Assembly: GCF_004340985.1 (NCBI RefSeq)
Contig: NZ_SLYB01000019.1
Coordinates: forward strand, 1-45,254
Direction: 5' to 3'
DNA from: Cricetibacter osteomyelitidis
GTDB lineage: Bacteria; Pseudomonadota; Gammaproteobacteria; Enterobacterales; Pasteurellaceae
DNA length: 45,254 nt
Shown: piece after piece, positions 1 to 8,650 of the stretch
How positions within the stretch are numbered: the stretch's first letter is position 1
Layout of the letters: each line of letters begins with the position of its first letter
Notes under the pieces: generated by a model
What the model saw: the letters and a program-made list of their open reading frames with translations, nothing else
The model's database searches: none
Told to the model about the DNA's origin: nothing
Translations under genes and position numbers: made by a program

Positions 1-33
1 AAAGACAAGTTTTTTATTCATTTTCAAAAATAG

Positions 34-66
34 GGGTTAAAGCCTTATACTATAAGGCTTTAACCC
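34..66 (-). terminator. Rho-independent terminator downstream of the flavin reductase gene
   Basis: A perfect 16-bp inverted repeat (34-49 with 51-66, one-base centre) reads GGGTTAAAGCCTTATA on its left arm. On the minus strand it is followed by a short T-rich run (about 32-25), so it best suits transcription leaving the minus-strand gene that ends at 199. The T-run is modest. A gene further left, outside the window, could also use it in the opposite direction. Confidence 0.55.
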
Positions 67-198
67 ACTTTATAGCAACTATTTTGTCTATTACACCGCA
101 AATTTTTCATTACATCAAAACAGGCGAAACTCAGCGGGGTTCAAAACCAAAGAAGCGGTAAACGCAATGCTGCGGAAAATGCAGATCGCTATTTAGGG

Positions 199-780
199 CT
201 ATTCGCCAACATTTGGTCCGCGTTTTAAATTAAACCCTTTACCGATCATATAAAATTGTCCGCCGGCAACATAATGCACGGTTTTTAATTCATCGGGAGC
301 GTCATCAAAATGCCAATACCCATTACGGAAAATACGATCATCCGCCCACGCAGCCAAGACTTCGCCGATAAATAAATCGTGCTTTTGATGGTTTTCCGGC
401 TCAGGAATCACTTTACAAATGATCCAAGCGGCACAATTTTTTACTAATGGCACATCGAAACCCTGTTGATAAAACAGTTCTACTCTATCTAATTTATTCG
501 GCACATCTTTGCGGCTTTCCCCCATATCCAGCACCAATTCCGCTTGTTGTACGGTAGGCAACTGCACGGCAAAATAGCCGCTTTGTTCAATTAAGCCGCG
601 GGTATATGCCCCTTTATCCACCACAATGGTTAATTTAGCGGTGGGTTGATAATCCAAGGCACAGACCCAAGATGCAGACATCACATTTTCAATGCCATTA
701 TGCTTTGCCGAAATCATTGTGGTCGGTCCGTGATTGATTAAACGATAAAATTTTTCTAATGCAACAGGTTGGATTGCCAT
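199..780 (-). CDS. Flavin reductase-like (FMN-binding) domain protein
   Basis: This 193-residue protein resembles the flavin reductase-like/flavoredoxin family (DIM6/NTAB type). Members bind FMN in a split beta-barrel and are thought to reduce flavins or act in small electron-transfer reactions; the substrate here is unknown. The features seen are the early stretch PTTMISAKHNGIENVMSASW, typical of the FMN-binding loop, a central KLTIVVDKGAYTRG segment, and the later LFIGEVLAAWAD region that recurs in the family. There is no signal peptide or membrane segment, so it is probably cytoplasmic. The ATG at 780-778 is preceded on the minus strand by AAGGA at suitable distance. A small hairpin (802-823) lies just upstream. 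The gene stands alone, with a terminator after it. The family call is fairly secure; the physiological role is not. Confidence 0.75.
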   Translation of the reverse strand: MAIQPVALEKFYRLINHGPTTMISAKHNGIENVMSASWVCALDYQPTAKLTIVVDKGAYTRGLIEQSGYFAVQLPTVQQAELVLDMGESRKDVPNKLDRVELFYQQGFDVPLVKNCAAWIICKVIPEPENHQKHDLFIGEVLAAWADDRIFRNGYWHFDDAPDELKTVHYVAGGQFYMIGKGFNLKRGPNVGE

Positions 781-801
781 TTTTTCTGTCCTTATATGCT
801 A

Positions 802-823
802 AAAGGCGGTTCACGCCGCCTTT
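802..823 (-). other. Short GC-rich hairpin in the leader of the flavin reductase gene
   Basis: AAAGGCGG (802-809) pairs with CCGCCTTT (816-823) around a six-base loop, about 20 bases before the start codon at 780. It is followed on the minus strand by TTTTAGC, a weak T-run. It could be a leader hairpin, a weak terminator for read-through from the right, or coincidence. The rest of 824-982 shows no gene that I can support. Confidence 0.35.
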
Positions 824-982
824 GGAATTGATTTAATAATGTGCGTAGAAAATTTTGCTCACGATAGTCCATTTTCCGTTGATTTTCAATAGCTATGGGA
901 TTTGCTTATAGAGACAGCAAGAACGAATGGGCGGTAAGATTCGATGAAAAAATCCGTTTGAGCGAATAAAGATGAAATAGAA

Positions 983-1042
983 AAAAGTGCGGTCGTTTTT
1001 GCCGTAAAATCTCAAAATTCACGAAAATCCGACCGCACTTTT
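983..1042 (-). terminator. Paired uptake-signal terminator of the DUF606 gene
   Basis: AAAAGTGCGGTCG (983-995) is the exact reverse complement of 1030-1042, with a 34-base loop. Each arm is a Haemophilus-type uptake signal. On the minus strand the stem is followed by a T-rich tract. It begins only a few bases past the stop codon of the minus-strand gene that ends at 1047. Inverted uptake signals used as terminators are well known in Pasteurellaceae. Confidence 0.7.
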
Positions 1043-1046
1043 CAAT

Positions 1047-1505
1047 TTATGCGGCTTTATTCCCCATTTGCACCATCCACACGCCGCCAACCATTAGGGC
1101 AATGCCTAGAATTTTCATTAGATTGATTGGCTTTTGAGCTAAAGCGAACAAGCCGAAATGATCGAGCAGTAACGCCATTATTGCCTGCCCTAAGATTATC
1201 AACACGGTAAACTGGGCAATGCCGATTTTCGGGGCAAGTACCACTGCTGCCCCAACAAACACTGCGCCACTTAATCCACCAAACCACGCCCACCAAGGCA
1301 AACTACCCAGCCCGCTTAAATTCGGCGATGGAGCCTTAAATAGCAGTAATAATGGCAATACCAATAAAATACTGACACTCAATGACACTATTGTCGCCCA
1401 TAAGGGATGCCCCAAGGATTTGCCTAGCACGGCGTTGATCGGTGCTTGAATCGGCATAACCATACCGATCAGTAGGACAAGAATTAAACTATATTGAAAC
1501 ATCAT
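1047..1505 (-). CDS. DUF606/YdcZ-family small membrane transporter-like protein
   Basis: This 152-residue, strongly hydrophobic protein appears to have about five membrane segments. It matches the DUF606 (YdcZ) branch of the drug/metabolite transporter superfamily, inner-membrane proteins about half the length of ordinary EamA transporters, whose substrates are unknown. Diagnostic parts are the N-terminal stretch ending in QAPINAVLGKSLG, the LAPKIGIAQFTVLIILGQ segment and the DHFGLFALAQKPI motif. A second member sits at 31555-32016 and shares the same motif layout. The gene is transcribed away from the LysR gene at 1597, and the 91-base gap between them contains a LysR-like dyad. That arrangement suggests the LysR protein controls it. 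The ATG at 1505 is followed by a second ATG; I keep the longer form, but the next one is equally possible. Confidence 0.8.
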   Translation of the reverse strand: MMFQYSLILVLLIGMVMPIQAPINAVLGKSLGHPLWATIVSLSVSILLVLPLLLLFKAPSPNLSGLGSLPWWAWFGGLSGAVFVGAAVVLAPKIGIAQFTVLIILGQAIMALLLDHFGLFALAQKPINLMKILGIALMVGGVWMVQMGNKAA

Positions 1506-1523
1506 TGACTCCTGCGTAATGAA

Positions 1524-1543
1524 TTAGAATGGCATTATGCTAA
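1524..1543. promoter_or_regulatory. Candidate LysR-type operator between divergent genes
   Basis: TTAGAAT, six bases, then ATGCTAA forms a dyad of the TTAGnAT-N6-ATnCTAA type. It contains the T-N11-A spacing typical of LysR-type binding sites and lies between the divergent DUF606 and LysR genes. A wider inverted pair, GAATTAG (1521-1527) and CTAATTC (1563-1569), overlaps it. Binding is inferred from position and symmetry only. Confidence 0.45.
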
Positions 1544-1596
1544 TTTATTCATTAAAATAATACTAATTCTTTGTTTTTATAATCTCTATTCGTAAA

Positions 1597-2499
1597 ATGA
1601 ATAAACTGCGCCAACTTGATTTAAATTTACTTTTAACGCTCCACGTGCTATTACGCGAAAAACATATCAGCAAAACTGCCGAAATGTTGCATAAAAGCCA
1701 GCCGGCGATCAGCCACGCCCTTGATAAATTACGCACATTTTTTAATGATCCTTTACTGATGCGGGCAGGCAATAATATGGCATTAACCGCCACCGCTCAA
1801 AATTTACAAACGCCATTGGCAGCTGTGCTGGATGAATTAAACTGTCTGCTTGGGGGAAGTGAGTTTAATCCTCAAACCTATGAACACACTTTCCGCCTTG
1901 CAATGTCCGATTATGCCAGCAGCGTAATTTTACCGATGATTACCGCGAAATTAAGGCAGATCGCCCCACGGGTTCGTCTGATTATCAGCCAACCGCCAAG
2001 CCGTGAAAGCCTGTTGGAAAAATTGGCGAATAGTGAAATTGATTTGGCGTTCGGGGTATTTTCCCACTTGCCGGAAGGTATTTCGGTCAGCCATTTATTT
2101 GATGAACAGTTCGTTTGTGTTAGCGACAAGAAAAACGGCTATGAACAGGTGGATTTGGCAACCTGGGCAGCACTGCCCCATATCGCCTTATCCTTGCGAC
2201 CACAAGCGAATGAAGAAATGGAAAAAGCCTTGTTTTCTCAAGGGTTTAGTTTAAATAAAACCGTTACAATGCCCCATTGGAATGCGTCTTTGGATATGTT
2301 GACCGGCACGGACTTAATGCTGACAATATCGGCACGCCTTGCGGACAAATTGCCCCATTACCCCGATTTAGTGCAATTTGCCCCACCGCTTGCCTTACCC
2401 CAAATTGAATATTTAATGCTCTGGCAGGAACACAAAACGCGGGATAGCGGTATTTTATGGCTTCGGGAGTTGATTATGGCTTTTTTCAATGAATCGTAG
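1597..2499 (+). CDS. LysR-family transcriptional regulator
   Basis: This 300-residue protein has the standard LysR layout. The N-terminal winged helix-turn-helix covers about residues 4-62: it starts with LRQLDLNLLLTLHVLLREKH, then SKTAEMLHKSQPAISHALDKL carries the recognition helix. It is followed by a linker helix and a periplasmic-binding-protein-like effector domain (about 90-295). Length is typical. It is divergent from the DUF606 transporter-like gene, with a dyad in between, so it probably regulates that gene and itself, as many LysR proteins do. The inducer cannot be read from the sequence. The start ATG at 1597 sits in an A/T-rich leader without a strong ribosome-binding site. A paired uptake-signal terminator follows at 2569-2630. 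Confidence 0.85.
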   Translation: MNKLRQLDLNLLLTLHVLLREKHISKTAEMLHKSQPAISHALDKLRTFFNDPLLMRAGNNMALTATAQNLQTPLAAVLDELNCLLGGSEFNPQTYEHTFRLAMSDYASSVILPMITAKLRQIAPRVRLIISQPPSRESLLEKLANSEIDLAFGVFSHLPEGISVSHLFDEQFVCVSDKKNGYEQVDLATWAALPHIALSLRPQANEEMEKALFSQGFSLNKTVTMPHWNASLDMLTGTDLMLTISARLADKLPHYPDLVQFAPPLALPQIEYLMLWQEHKTRDSGILWLRELIMAFFNES

Positions 2500-2568
2500 G
2501 TGTAGATACCATCTCAACTGTCACGTTACTTGTTTTATGCCTTTGCTACATAATACCGATTAATTATA

Positions 2569-2630
2569 AAAAAGCACCGCACTTTTTTCCATTTTTGGGA
2601 GCAGGATCACAAAAAAGTGCGGTGCTTTTT
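2569..2630 (+). terminator. Paired uptake-signal terminator after the LysR gene
   Basis: A perfect 20-bp stem (2569-2588 with 2611-2630) encloses a 22-base loop. Each arm contains AAGTGCGGT or its complement, and the 3' arm ends in a run of five T followed by GATTTTG. This ends the LysR transcript and separates it from rlmN, whose leader occupies 2631-2748. Confidence 0.8.
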
Positions 2631-2748
2631 GATTTTGTTTTTAATCTCATCATAAAATTGCTAGATTAATGAGCCCGAAACCAGTACAATCCACGCTCAA
2701 TTTTAGTACGGTAATTCTGCCGCAATGTGTAATAACGAGGCATCATAA

Positions 2749-3894
2749 ATGTTAGAACAAACTCAAACAGTTGAAACAGCAACAAACAAAATCAATTTAA
2801 TGAATTTAACCCGTCAGCAGATGCGTGAATTTTTTACCGAATTGGGCGAAAAACCGTTTCGTGCGGATCAGTTAGTGAAATGGATTTATCATTTTGGCGA
2901 AGATAATTTCGACAATATGACCAATATCAATAAAAAACTACGGGAAAAACTTAAAGCCGTGGCGGAGATCAAAGCTCCTGAAGTGGCGGTGGAACAACGT
3001 TCCAACGACGGTACGATAAAATGGGCAATGCAGGTGGGCGATCAGCAAGTGGAAACCGTGTATATTCCGGAACCGGATCGAGCAACCTTATGTGTGTCAT
3101 CGCAAGTAGGCTGTGCTTTGGCTTGCACCTTCTGCTCTACGGCTCAACAAGGTTTTAACCGCAATTTAAGTGTATCGGAAATTATCGGTCAAGTGTGGCG
3201 TGCCTCTAAAATTATCGGCAATTTCGGTGTAACCGGCATCCGCCCGATTACCAACGTGGTTATGATGGGAATGGGCGAACCGTTGCTCAATGTAGCAAAT
3301 GTCGTTCCAGCAATGGAAATTATGCTGGATGATTTTGCTTACGGTTTATCCAAACGCCGCGTAACCCTTTCCACTTCCGGCGTGGTGCCTGCATTGGATA
3401 ACCTGCGGGAGAAAATTGATGTAGCATTAGCCATTTCATTGCACGCGCCAAACGATGAATTGCGTGATGAAATCGTACCGCTCAATAAAAAATACAATAT
3501 CAAAATGTTGATTGATTCAGTGAACCGTTATTTATCCGTATCCAACGCCAATCACGGCAAGGTGACCATTGAATATGTGATGTTGGATCACGTGAATGAC
3601 AGCGTGGAACACGCACATCAGTTGGCTCAAGTGTTGAAAAATACCCCTTGTAAAATCAACCTGATCCCGTGGAATCCGTTCCCGGAAGCCCCTTATGCAA
3701 AAAGTTCCAACAGCCGCACTGATCGCTTCCAGAAAACTTTAATGGAATATGGCTTTACGGTAATTGTGCGGAAAACCCGCGGAGACGATATTGATGCCGC
3801 TTGCGGACAGTTGGCGGGCGATGTAATTGACCGAACAAAACGTACCGCACAAAAGCGTCAATTCGGACAACATATTGATATCAAAATGCAATAA
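2749..3894 (+). CDS. rlmN: Dual-specificity 23S rRNA/tRNA adenine-C2 methyltransferase RlmN
   Basis: RlmN is a radical-SAM enzyme that methylates C2 of A2503 in 23S rRNA and of A37 in some tRNAs, supporting decoding accuracy. The 381 residues match the usual length. The radical-SAM cluster motif CxxxCxxC is at residues 122, 126 and 129 (CALACTFC), with Cys115 just before it. MGMGEPLLN is the glycine-rich SAM-binding region. [17 protein letters not shown] near the C-terminus carries the conserved methyl-carrier cysteine of the family. It is the first gene of the block rlmN-pilF-rodZ-ispG-hisS-yfgM, an order I also recall from H. influenzae. The pilF start follows its stop by 20 bases, which suggests one transcript. 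The start is the first in-frame ATG after an intergenic leader. Confidence 0.96.
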   Translation: MLEQTQTVETATNKINLMNLTRQQMREFFTELGEKPFRADQLVKWIYHFGEDNFDNMTNINKKLREKLKAVAEIKAPEVAVEQRSNDGTIKWAMQVGDQQVETVYIPEPDRATLCVSSQVGCALACTFCSTAQQGFNRNLSVSEIIGQVWRASKIIGNFGVTGIRPITNVVMMGMGEPLLNVANVVPAMEIMLDDFAYGLSKRRVTLSTSGVVPALDNLREKIDVALAISLHAPNDELRDEIVPLNKKYNIKMLIDSVNRYLSVSNANHGKVTIEYVMLDHVNDSVEHAHQLAQVLKNTPCKINLIPWNPFPEAPYAKSSNSRTDRFQKTLMEYGFTVIVRKTRGDDIDAACGQLAGDVIDRTKRTAQKRQFGQHIDIKMQ

Positions 3895-3914
3895 TCAATT
3901 TAAAGGATAACATA

Positions 3915-4469
3915 ATGAAAACTCAACAAATTTTGACCGCACTTAGTGTAATATTGTTATCGGCCTGTGTGTCTAAAACCTTATCACCGGAAGATTTAAA
4001 AAAACAAGCAGCAGCAAAAGCCCGCGTTGAGTTAGGCATTAGTTATCTCTATCAGGGTGACACAGCACAAGCCAAGTTAAACTTGGATAAAGCACTCGCC
4101 CATGCACCGAATTATTATTTGGTTCATTCCGGTTTGGCTTATTATTACCAAGCCCGCGGCGATGTAGAAAAAGCAGAACAAGCATATCAAACCGCCATTA
4201 AATTAGATAATACACAGGGGGATACTTACAATAATTACGGTACCTTTTTATGCTCTCAAGGTAAATTCGAGCAATCTTACGCGCAATTCCAACGGGCATT
4301 GAAAGCACCGAATTATTATCGTCAAGCGGACACTTTAGAAAACTTTGCAATCTGTGCATTATCCGCAAAAAATACCGCACTTTATGAACAGAATTTGGCA
4401 GAGTTAACTAAAGTGGATTCCGCACGTGCCGAAAAATTGAAAAAAACGGTCGCAACAACACAAAAATAA
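3915..4469 (+). CDS. pilF: Type IV pilus biogenesis lipoprotein PilF (TPR protein)
   Basis: This 184-residue outer-membrane lipoprotein resembles PilF/PilW pilotins, which assist assembly of the PilQ secretin in type IV pilus machines. In Pasteurellaceae that machinery is also used for DNA uptake. A signal peptide ends in the lipobox LSAC, with Cys18 as the lipidation site. Several tetratricopeptide repeats follow, visible as ARVELGISYLYQGDTAQAK, VHSGLAYYYQARGDVEKAEQ and YNNYGTFLCSQGKFEQSYAQ. AAGGATAA upstream of the ATG serves as ribosome-binding site. The gene lies between rlmN and rodZ. Given the abundance of uptake signals in this genome, a competence role is reasonable but inferred. The reverse complement of the uptake core occurs inside the signal-peptide coding region. 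Confidence 0.88.
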   Translation: MKTQQILTALSVILLSACVSKTLSPEDLKKQAAAKARVELGISYLYQGDTAQAKLNLDKALAHAPNYYLVHSGLAYYYQARGDVEKAEQAYQTAIKLDNTQGDTYNNYGTFLCSQGKFEQSYAQFQRALKAPNYYRQADTLENFAICALSAKNTALYEQNLAELTKVDSARAEKLKKTVATTQK

Positions 4470-4566
4470 CACTAAATCCATCATTCTAAACAATAACAGT
4501 TGCAAAACGGCTATAGGAAATTTAAACTTTGCGTTTTAAGTTTAGCTAAAATAACGTTTTTAAAAT

Positions 4567-5541
4567 ATGACTGAAAATACCACTGCAACAGAAAGTGCAC
4601 TAACACTTGGTGCACAATTACGCCAAGCTCGCGAAGCCTTGAATTTAACTATGGATGATGTAGCGGCAAAAATTAATTTGCGTCCGTCAATCCTAACCAA
4701 ACTTGAAAACAACCAATTTGTTGATCCTAATACGCCGCCTGCCTTTATGCGTGGCTATATTCGTAGCTATTTGAAATTCTTACGTTTACCGGAAAATTTA
4801 ATCTCCGACTCAGGATTAAATTTCGGCGAAACGCAAAAAAATGATCTTGGCAAAAACGCTCGTGCTAAAAAGGCAGTAAACAGTTATTCTTCCCATAATC
4901 GCTGGGTAAGTTGGTTAACATGGTTAATTATATTAGTTGCCATTGCAATGACCGTGCTTTGGTGGTGGGAGAATTATCAGCAATCCAATGCAGAGCGGGA
5001 TAATTTAGTCGAAAATTATGTCGCGACCAATGTCATTGAGGTAAAATCGGTAGAAAATGCAAATAGCACGGAGATGACACCTGCTTTAACCGTGGTAGAA
5101 AATAATAACAGTACAAATACTGAAATTCAACCGACAGTATCCGGTGCTGCCATTCCGGAACAAACTGCGGTACAGGCGGAACCGATAACCGTTTCATCAG
5201 TTGAAGCGACAACACAACCTGTTGAAACACCTGTGATTCCAGCAACTAAGACTGAAAATAATGAAACCGAAAATAGTGAAACAAACACAACAAACGCTGC
5301 AGAATCCGCGGACTTGCGTATTGAGGTCACCGGTTCGAGCTGTTGGATCAGTGTGAAAGATGCCAATAGTAAAGTTTTAGCCCAAAAAGAATATCGTCAG
5401 GGCGAAATATTGACCTTTAATGAAGGTTCGCCATATTCCTTGATTATCGGTGCTCCGGGCAATGTGAAAATCACTTATCAAGGCAATGATTTCCCATTAA
5501 AAGTTGACGGTAAAGTGAAAAAATTTAAATTACCGCAATAA
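4567..5541 (+). CDS. rodZ: Cytoskeleton protein RodZ
   Basis: RodZ links the MreB actin-like cytoskeleton to the elongation machinery and helps maintain rod shape. The 324-residue protein shows the expected layout. A cytoplasmic helix-turn-helix domain lies at about residues 12-80 (LGAQLRQAREALNLTMDDVA). A basic stretch follows, then a single transmembrane helix at about 113-134 (WLTWLIILVAIAMTVLWWW). A long low-complexity Thr/Glu/Asn/Val-rich periplasmic linker (about 135-245) leads to a C-terminal beta domain (DUF4115 type, about 248-324). The linker differs freely between species. Upstream of the start, 4470-4566 is AT-rich with no strong ribosome-binding site visible; the ATG follows a T/A-rich stretch directly. 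ispG follows after 18 bases. Confidence 0.92.
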   Translation: MTENTTATESALTLGAQLRQAREALNLTMDDVAAKINLRPSILTKLENNQFVDPNTPPAFMRGYIRSYLKFLRLPENLISDSGLNFGETQKNDLGKNARAKKAVNSYSSHNRWVSWLTWLIILVAIAMTVLWWWENYQQSNAERDNLVENYVATNVIEVKSVENANSTEMTPALTVVENNNSTNTEIQPTVSGAAIPEQTAVQAEPITVSSVEATTQPVETPVIPATKTENNETENSETNTTNAAESADLRIEVTGSSCWISVKDANSKVLAQKEYRQGEILTFNEGSPYSLIIGAPGNVKITYQGNDFPLKVDGKVKKFKLPQ

Positions 5542-5559
5542 TTAGATTAGGGCAGAATA

Positions 5560-6663
5560 ATGTTAGAATTACCAAAAATCAAACGTCGTGAATCCACCAA
5601 AATCTATGTGGGCAATGTGCCTATCGGTGGTGACGCCCCTATTGCGGTACAATCAATGACTAACACCCGCACTACCGATGTGGAAGCCACGGTGGCACAA
5701 ATTAAAGCCTTAGAACGTGTCGGGGCGGACATAATTCGTGTTTCCGTCCCCACAATGGAAGCCGCAGAAGCCTTTAAGCTGATTAAACAACAAGCCGGCG
5801 TGCCATTAGTAGCCGACATTCACTTCGACTATCGTATCGCCTTAAAAGTGGCGGAATACGGTGTAGATTGTCTGCGTATCAACCCGGGCAATATTGGCCG
5901 TGAAGACCGTATTCGTGCGGTGGTAGATTGTGCCAAAGATAAAAATATTCCTATCCGAATCGGGATCAATGCCGGTTCTTTGGAAAAGGATATTCAGGAA
6001 AAATACGGTGAACCGACACCGCAGGCTTTACTAGAATCCGCCTTACGCCACGTAGAAATTTTAGATCGTTTCAACTTCGATCAATTTAAAGTGAGCGTGA
6101 AGGCATCGGATGTTTTTTTAGCGGTAGAATCTTATCGTTTATTGGCAAAAGCCATTAAACAGCCATTGCACCTAGGTATTACGGAAGCGGGCGGTGCTCG
6201 AGCCGGTGCGGTGAAAAGTGCGGTTGGTTTGGGAATGCTTTTATCTGAAGGCATCGGTGATACCTTGCGAGTATCATTAGCCGCCGATCCTGTGGAAGAA
6301 ATCAAAGTCGGCTTTGATATTCTGAAATCCTTGCGTATTCGTTCCCGCGGCATTAACTTTATCGCCTGCCCGACCTGTTCCCGTCAGGAATTTGATGTCA
6401 TCGGTACAGTCAATGCCTTAGAACAGCGTTTGGAAGATATTATCACACCAATGGACGTATCTATTATCGGCTGTGTGGTGAACGGCCCTGGTGAAGCCTT
6501 GGTATCCGATTTAGGCGTAACCGGTGGCAATAAGAAAAGCGGTTATTATTTAGACGGCGAACGCCAAAAAGAGCGGTTCGATAATGAACAAATTATTGAC
6601 CAGCTGGAAGCAAAAATTCGTGCTAAAATCGCAATGCAGGATCCGGCAAATCGAATTATTTAA
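5560..6663 (+). CDS. ispG: 4-hydroxy-3-methylbut-2-enyl diphosphate synthase (flavodoxin) IspG
   Basis: IspG (GcpE) converts methylerythritol cyclodiphosphate to HMBPP, the penultimate step of the MEP isoprenoid pathway, using a [4Fe-4S] cluster. All key residues are present: the cluster cysteines Cys270 and Cys273 ([11 protein letters not shown]), Cys305 ([12 protein letters not shown]), and Glu312, which completes the cluster site. The 367-residue length is normal for the short gammaproteobacterial form. The N-terminal TIM barrel covers about residues 1-250. The gene lies between rodZ and hisS, the conserved gammaproteobacterial order. The MEP pathway is therefore active here, which matters for judging the unusual DXS-family gene at 15018-16772. 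Confidence 0.97.
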   Translation: MLELPKIKRRESTKIYVGNVPIGGDAPIAVQSMTNTRTTDVEATVAQIKALERVGADIIRVSVPTMEAAEAFKLIKQQAGVPLVADIHFDYRIALKVAEYGVDCLRINPGNIGREDRIRAVVDCAKDKNIPIRIGINAGSLEKDIQEKYGEPTPQALLESALRHVEILDRFNFDQFKVSVKASDVFLAVESYRLLAKAIKQPLHLGITEAGGARAGAVKSAVGLGMLLSEGIGDTLRVSLAADPVEEIKVGFDILKSLRIRSRGINFIACPTCSRQEFDVIGTVNALEQRLEDIITPMDVSIIGCVVNGPGEALVSDLGVTGGNKKSGYYLDGERQKERFDNEQIIDQLEAKIRAKIAMQDPANRII

Positions 6664-6684
6664 GAATTAATAAAAGGATAAACA

Positions 6685-7965
6685 GTGGCAAAAACAATTC
6701 AAGCAATTCGTGGTATGAATGATTGCCTGCCGACGGAAACCCCGTTGTGGCAGTGGGTGGAAAATAAAGTGCGGTCAGTTTTGGCAGGTTATGGTTATGC
6801 GGAAATCCGTATGCCGATAGTGGAAAATACCCCACTCTTTGCCCGTGCTATCGGTGATGAAACCGATGTGGTGAGCAAAGAAATGTTCACCTTTGAAGAT
6901 CGCGATAAAGAAAGTTTAACCTTACGTCCGGAAGGTACGGCAGGTTGTGTGCGTGCCGGTATCGAACACGGTTTGCTGTATAACCAAGAACAGCGTTTAT
7001 GGTATATGGGTCCGATGTTCCGTTACGAACGTCCGCAAAAAGGCCGCTATCGCCAATTCCACCAAGTAGGTGTGGAAATTTTCGGTATCCCGAATGCGGA
7101 AATTGATGCAGAATTGATTATGCTGACGGCTCGTTTATGGAAAGATCTCGGCATTTTCGAACACGTGACTTTGCAATTAAACTCTATCGGTTCTTTGGAA
7201 GCGCGCAAAAATTACCGTCAATCCTTAGTGAATTTTCTACAAAATCACCTTGATGTAATCAATCAAGACGAAGACTGCAAACGCCGTTTGGTGACGAATC
7301 CCCTTCGCATTTTAGACAGTAAAAATAAAGCGGCACAAGCTGTCTTAAATAATGCGCCGAAACTGCACGATTACTTAGATGACGAATCCCGTGAGCATTT
7401 TGCCAAACTCTGCGGTTTGCTTGATGCCGTCGGTATTAAATATGAAATCAACCAAAAATTAGTACGCGGTTTGGATTACTATAACAAAACCGTGTTTGAA
7501 TGGGTGACATCGGCATTAGGTGCACAGGGGACGGTGTGCGGCGGCGGTCGTTACGATGGTTTAGTGGAACAATTAGGCGGACACGCAACCAGTGGTGTAG
7601 GCTTTGCAATGGGTTTAGAACGTTTGGTATTATTGGTGCAAGAAGTCAATAAAAACATCGAATTAGTGAAACCTGTCGATATCTATATTGTCTATACCGG
7701 TGAAGGTACAACCATTCCGGCATTCCAATTAGCGGAAAAACTCCGTTCAGAATTACCGCACTTACGCATAATGACACATTGCAGCGGCGGTACATTCAAG
7801 AAACAATTTAAACGTGCTGACAAAAGCGGGGCAAAATTCGCTTTAGTGATCGGCGAAACGGAAGCTCAAGAAAATCAAGTTGTCGTTAAAGACTTATTGA
7901 GCGGTGCAGAACAAGTTTCCTTATCGGTTGCTGATGTTGCCGCTTATCTTGAACAGAATATTTAA
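6685..7965 (+). CDS. hisS: Histidyl-tRNA synthetase
   Basis: HisS charges tRNA-His. The 426-residue protein has the class II synthetase core with motif 2 ([20 protein letters not shown]), the histidine-binding signatures [15 protein letters not shown] and CGGGRYDGL, and a C-terminal anticodon-binding domain (about 330-426). Translation starts at GTG (6685-6687), giving the N-terminus [14 protein letters not shown], which matches the normal family start. AAAGGATAAACA just upstream provides the ribosome-binding site. It is tightly packed, 21 bases after ispG and 12 bases before yfgM. Its uptake signal (about 6767) lies within the coding sequence. Confidence 0.97.
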   Translation: MAKTIQAIRGMNDCLPTETPLWQWVENKVRSVLAGYGYAEIRMPIVENTPLFARAIGDETDVVSKEMFTFEDRDKESLTLRPEGTAGCVRAGIEHGLLYNQEQRLWYMGPMFRYERPQKGRYRQFHQVGVEIFGIPNAEIDAELIMLTARLWKDLGIFEHVTLQLNSIGSLEARKNYRQSLVNFLQNHLDVINQDEDCKRRLVTNPLRILDSKNKAAQAVLNNAPKLHDYLDDESREHFAKLCGLLDAVGIKYEINQKLVRGLDYYNKTVFEWVTSALGAQGTVCGGGRYDGLVEQLGGHATSGVGFAMGLERLVLLVQEVNKNIELVKPVDIYIVYTGEGTTIPAFQLAEKLRSELPHLRIMTHCSGGTFKKQFKRADKSGAKFALVIGETEAQENQVVVKDLLSGAEQVSLSVADVAAYLEQNI

Positions 7966-7977
7966 CAGGAGAAAAAA

Positions 7978-8586
7978 ATGGCTTATACAGCAGAAGAAGA
8001 ACAAGAGATTGAAGACATTAAAAGTTGGTGGCACGAAAACTATAAAGTGATTATCGCAGCTTTAGTGTTAGGCTTCGGAGGTGCTTGGGGCTGGCATTAT
8101 TGGCAAGGTTACCAAGTTACGCAAACACATAAAGCATCATCGGAATACGAGCAAATCGTGATGATTCAAGATGCCACGCAACGTGACAGCCGCTTGGCAG
8201 AATTTGTGAAAAATAACGATAAAACCACTTATGCTGTGTTTGCCTTATTAGATCAAGCCAAAGATGCTGTGGCAACAAAAGATTTTGCTACTGCGGAAAA
8301 TGCGCTAAAACAAGCAACTGCTCAAGCACAGGATGATGTGTTACTTTCAGTGAGTGCTTTGCGTTTGGCTTCCGTACAATATCAGCAAAAACAATACGAT
8401 GCCGCACTGGATAGTCTTAAATTGGTAAAAAACAGCAGTTGGGATAATCAAAAGTCTATTTTAACCGGTGATATTCAATTTACCAAAGGCGATAATGCCG
8501 CGGCTAAAGCCAGTTATGAACAGGCTCTGGTCAAAGCAACACCGGTCGAACAACAATGGTTACAATTGCGTTTAAATAATCTTTAA
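7978..8586 (+). CDS. yfgM: YfgM-family periplasmic TPR protein, ancillary SecYEG translocon subunit
   Basis: YfgM is a single-pass inner-membrane protein with a periplasmic TPR domain. In E. coli it associates with SecYEG and PpiD and assists periplasmic chaperone handover. The 202-residue product has the cytoplasmic acidic start (YTAEEEQEIEDIKSWWHEN) and one membrane helix at about residues 22-44 (YKVIIAALVLGFGGAWGWHYW). TPR-like helices follow to the C-terminus. GGAG precedes the ATG. In E. coli, bamB and der follow yfgM. Here a strong terminator follows at once and gabD comes next, so bamB must lie elsewhere or be absent. Confidence 0.9.
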   Translation: MAYTAEEEQEIEDIKSWWHENYKVIIAALVLGFGGAWGWHYWQGYQVTQTHKASSEYEQIVMIQDATQRDSRLAEFVKNNDKTTYAVFALLDQAKDAVATKDFATAENALKQATAQAQDDVLLSVSALRLASVQYQQKQYDAALDSLKLVKNSSWDNQKSILTGDIQFTKGDNAAAKASYEQALVKATPVEQQWLQLRLNNL

Positions 8587-8596
8587 TTGAAATAAC

Positions 8597-8620
8597 GCCC
8601 TGATGATTCAGGGCTTTTTT
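8597..8620 (+). terminator. Rho-independent terminator of the hisS-yfgM transcript
   Basis: GCCCTGA (8597-8603), a TGAT loop and TCAGGGC (8608-8614) are followed by six T (8615-8620). This is a textbook terminator eleven bases after the yfgM stop. It rules out the earlier in-frame start codon of the next gene at 8603, which would lie inside the stem. Confidence 0.92.
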
Positions 8621-8650
8621 ACATTTAAAAAATCGAAAAGAAGGGCAACG

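Noticed and set aside
8603-8650. Earlier in-frame start for gabD
   Set aside because: It lies inside the hisS-yfgM terminator stem and lacks a ribosome-binding site; the ATG at 8651 has AGAAGGG and gives normal family length.
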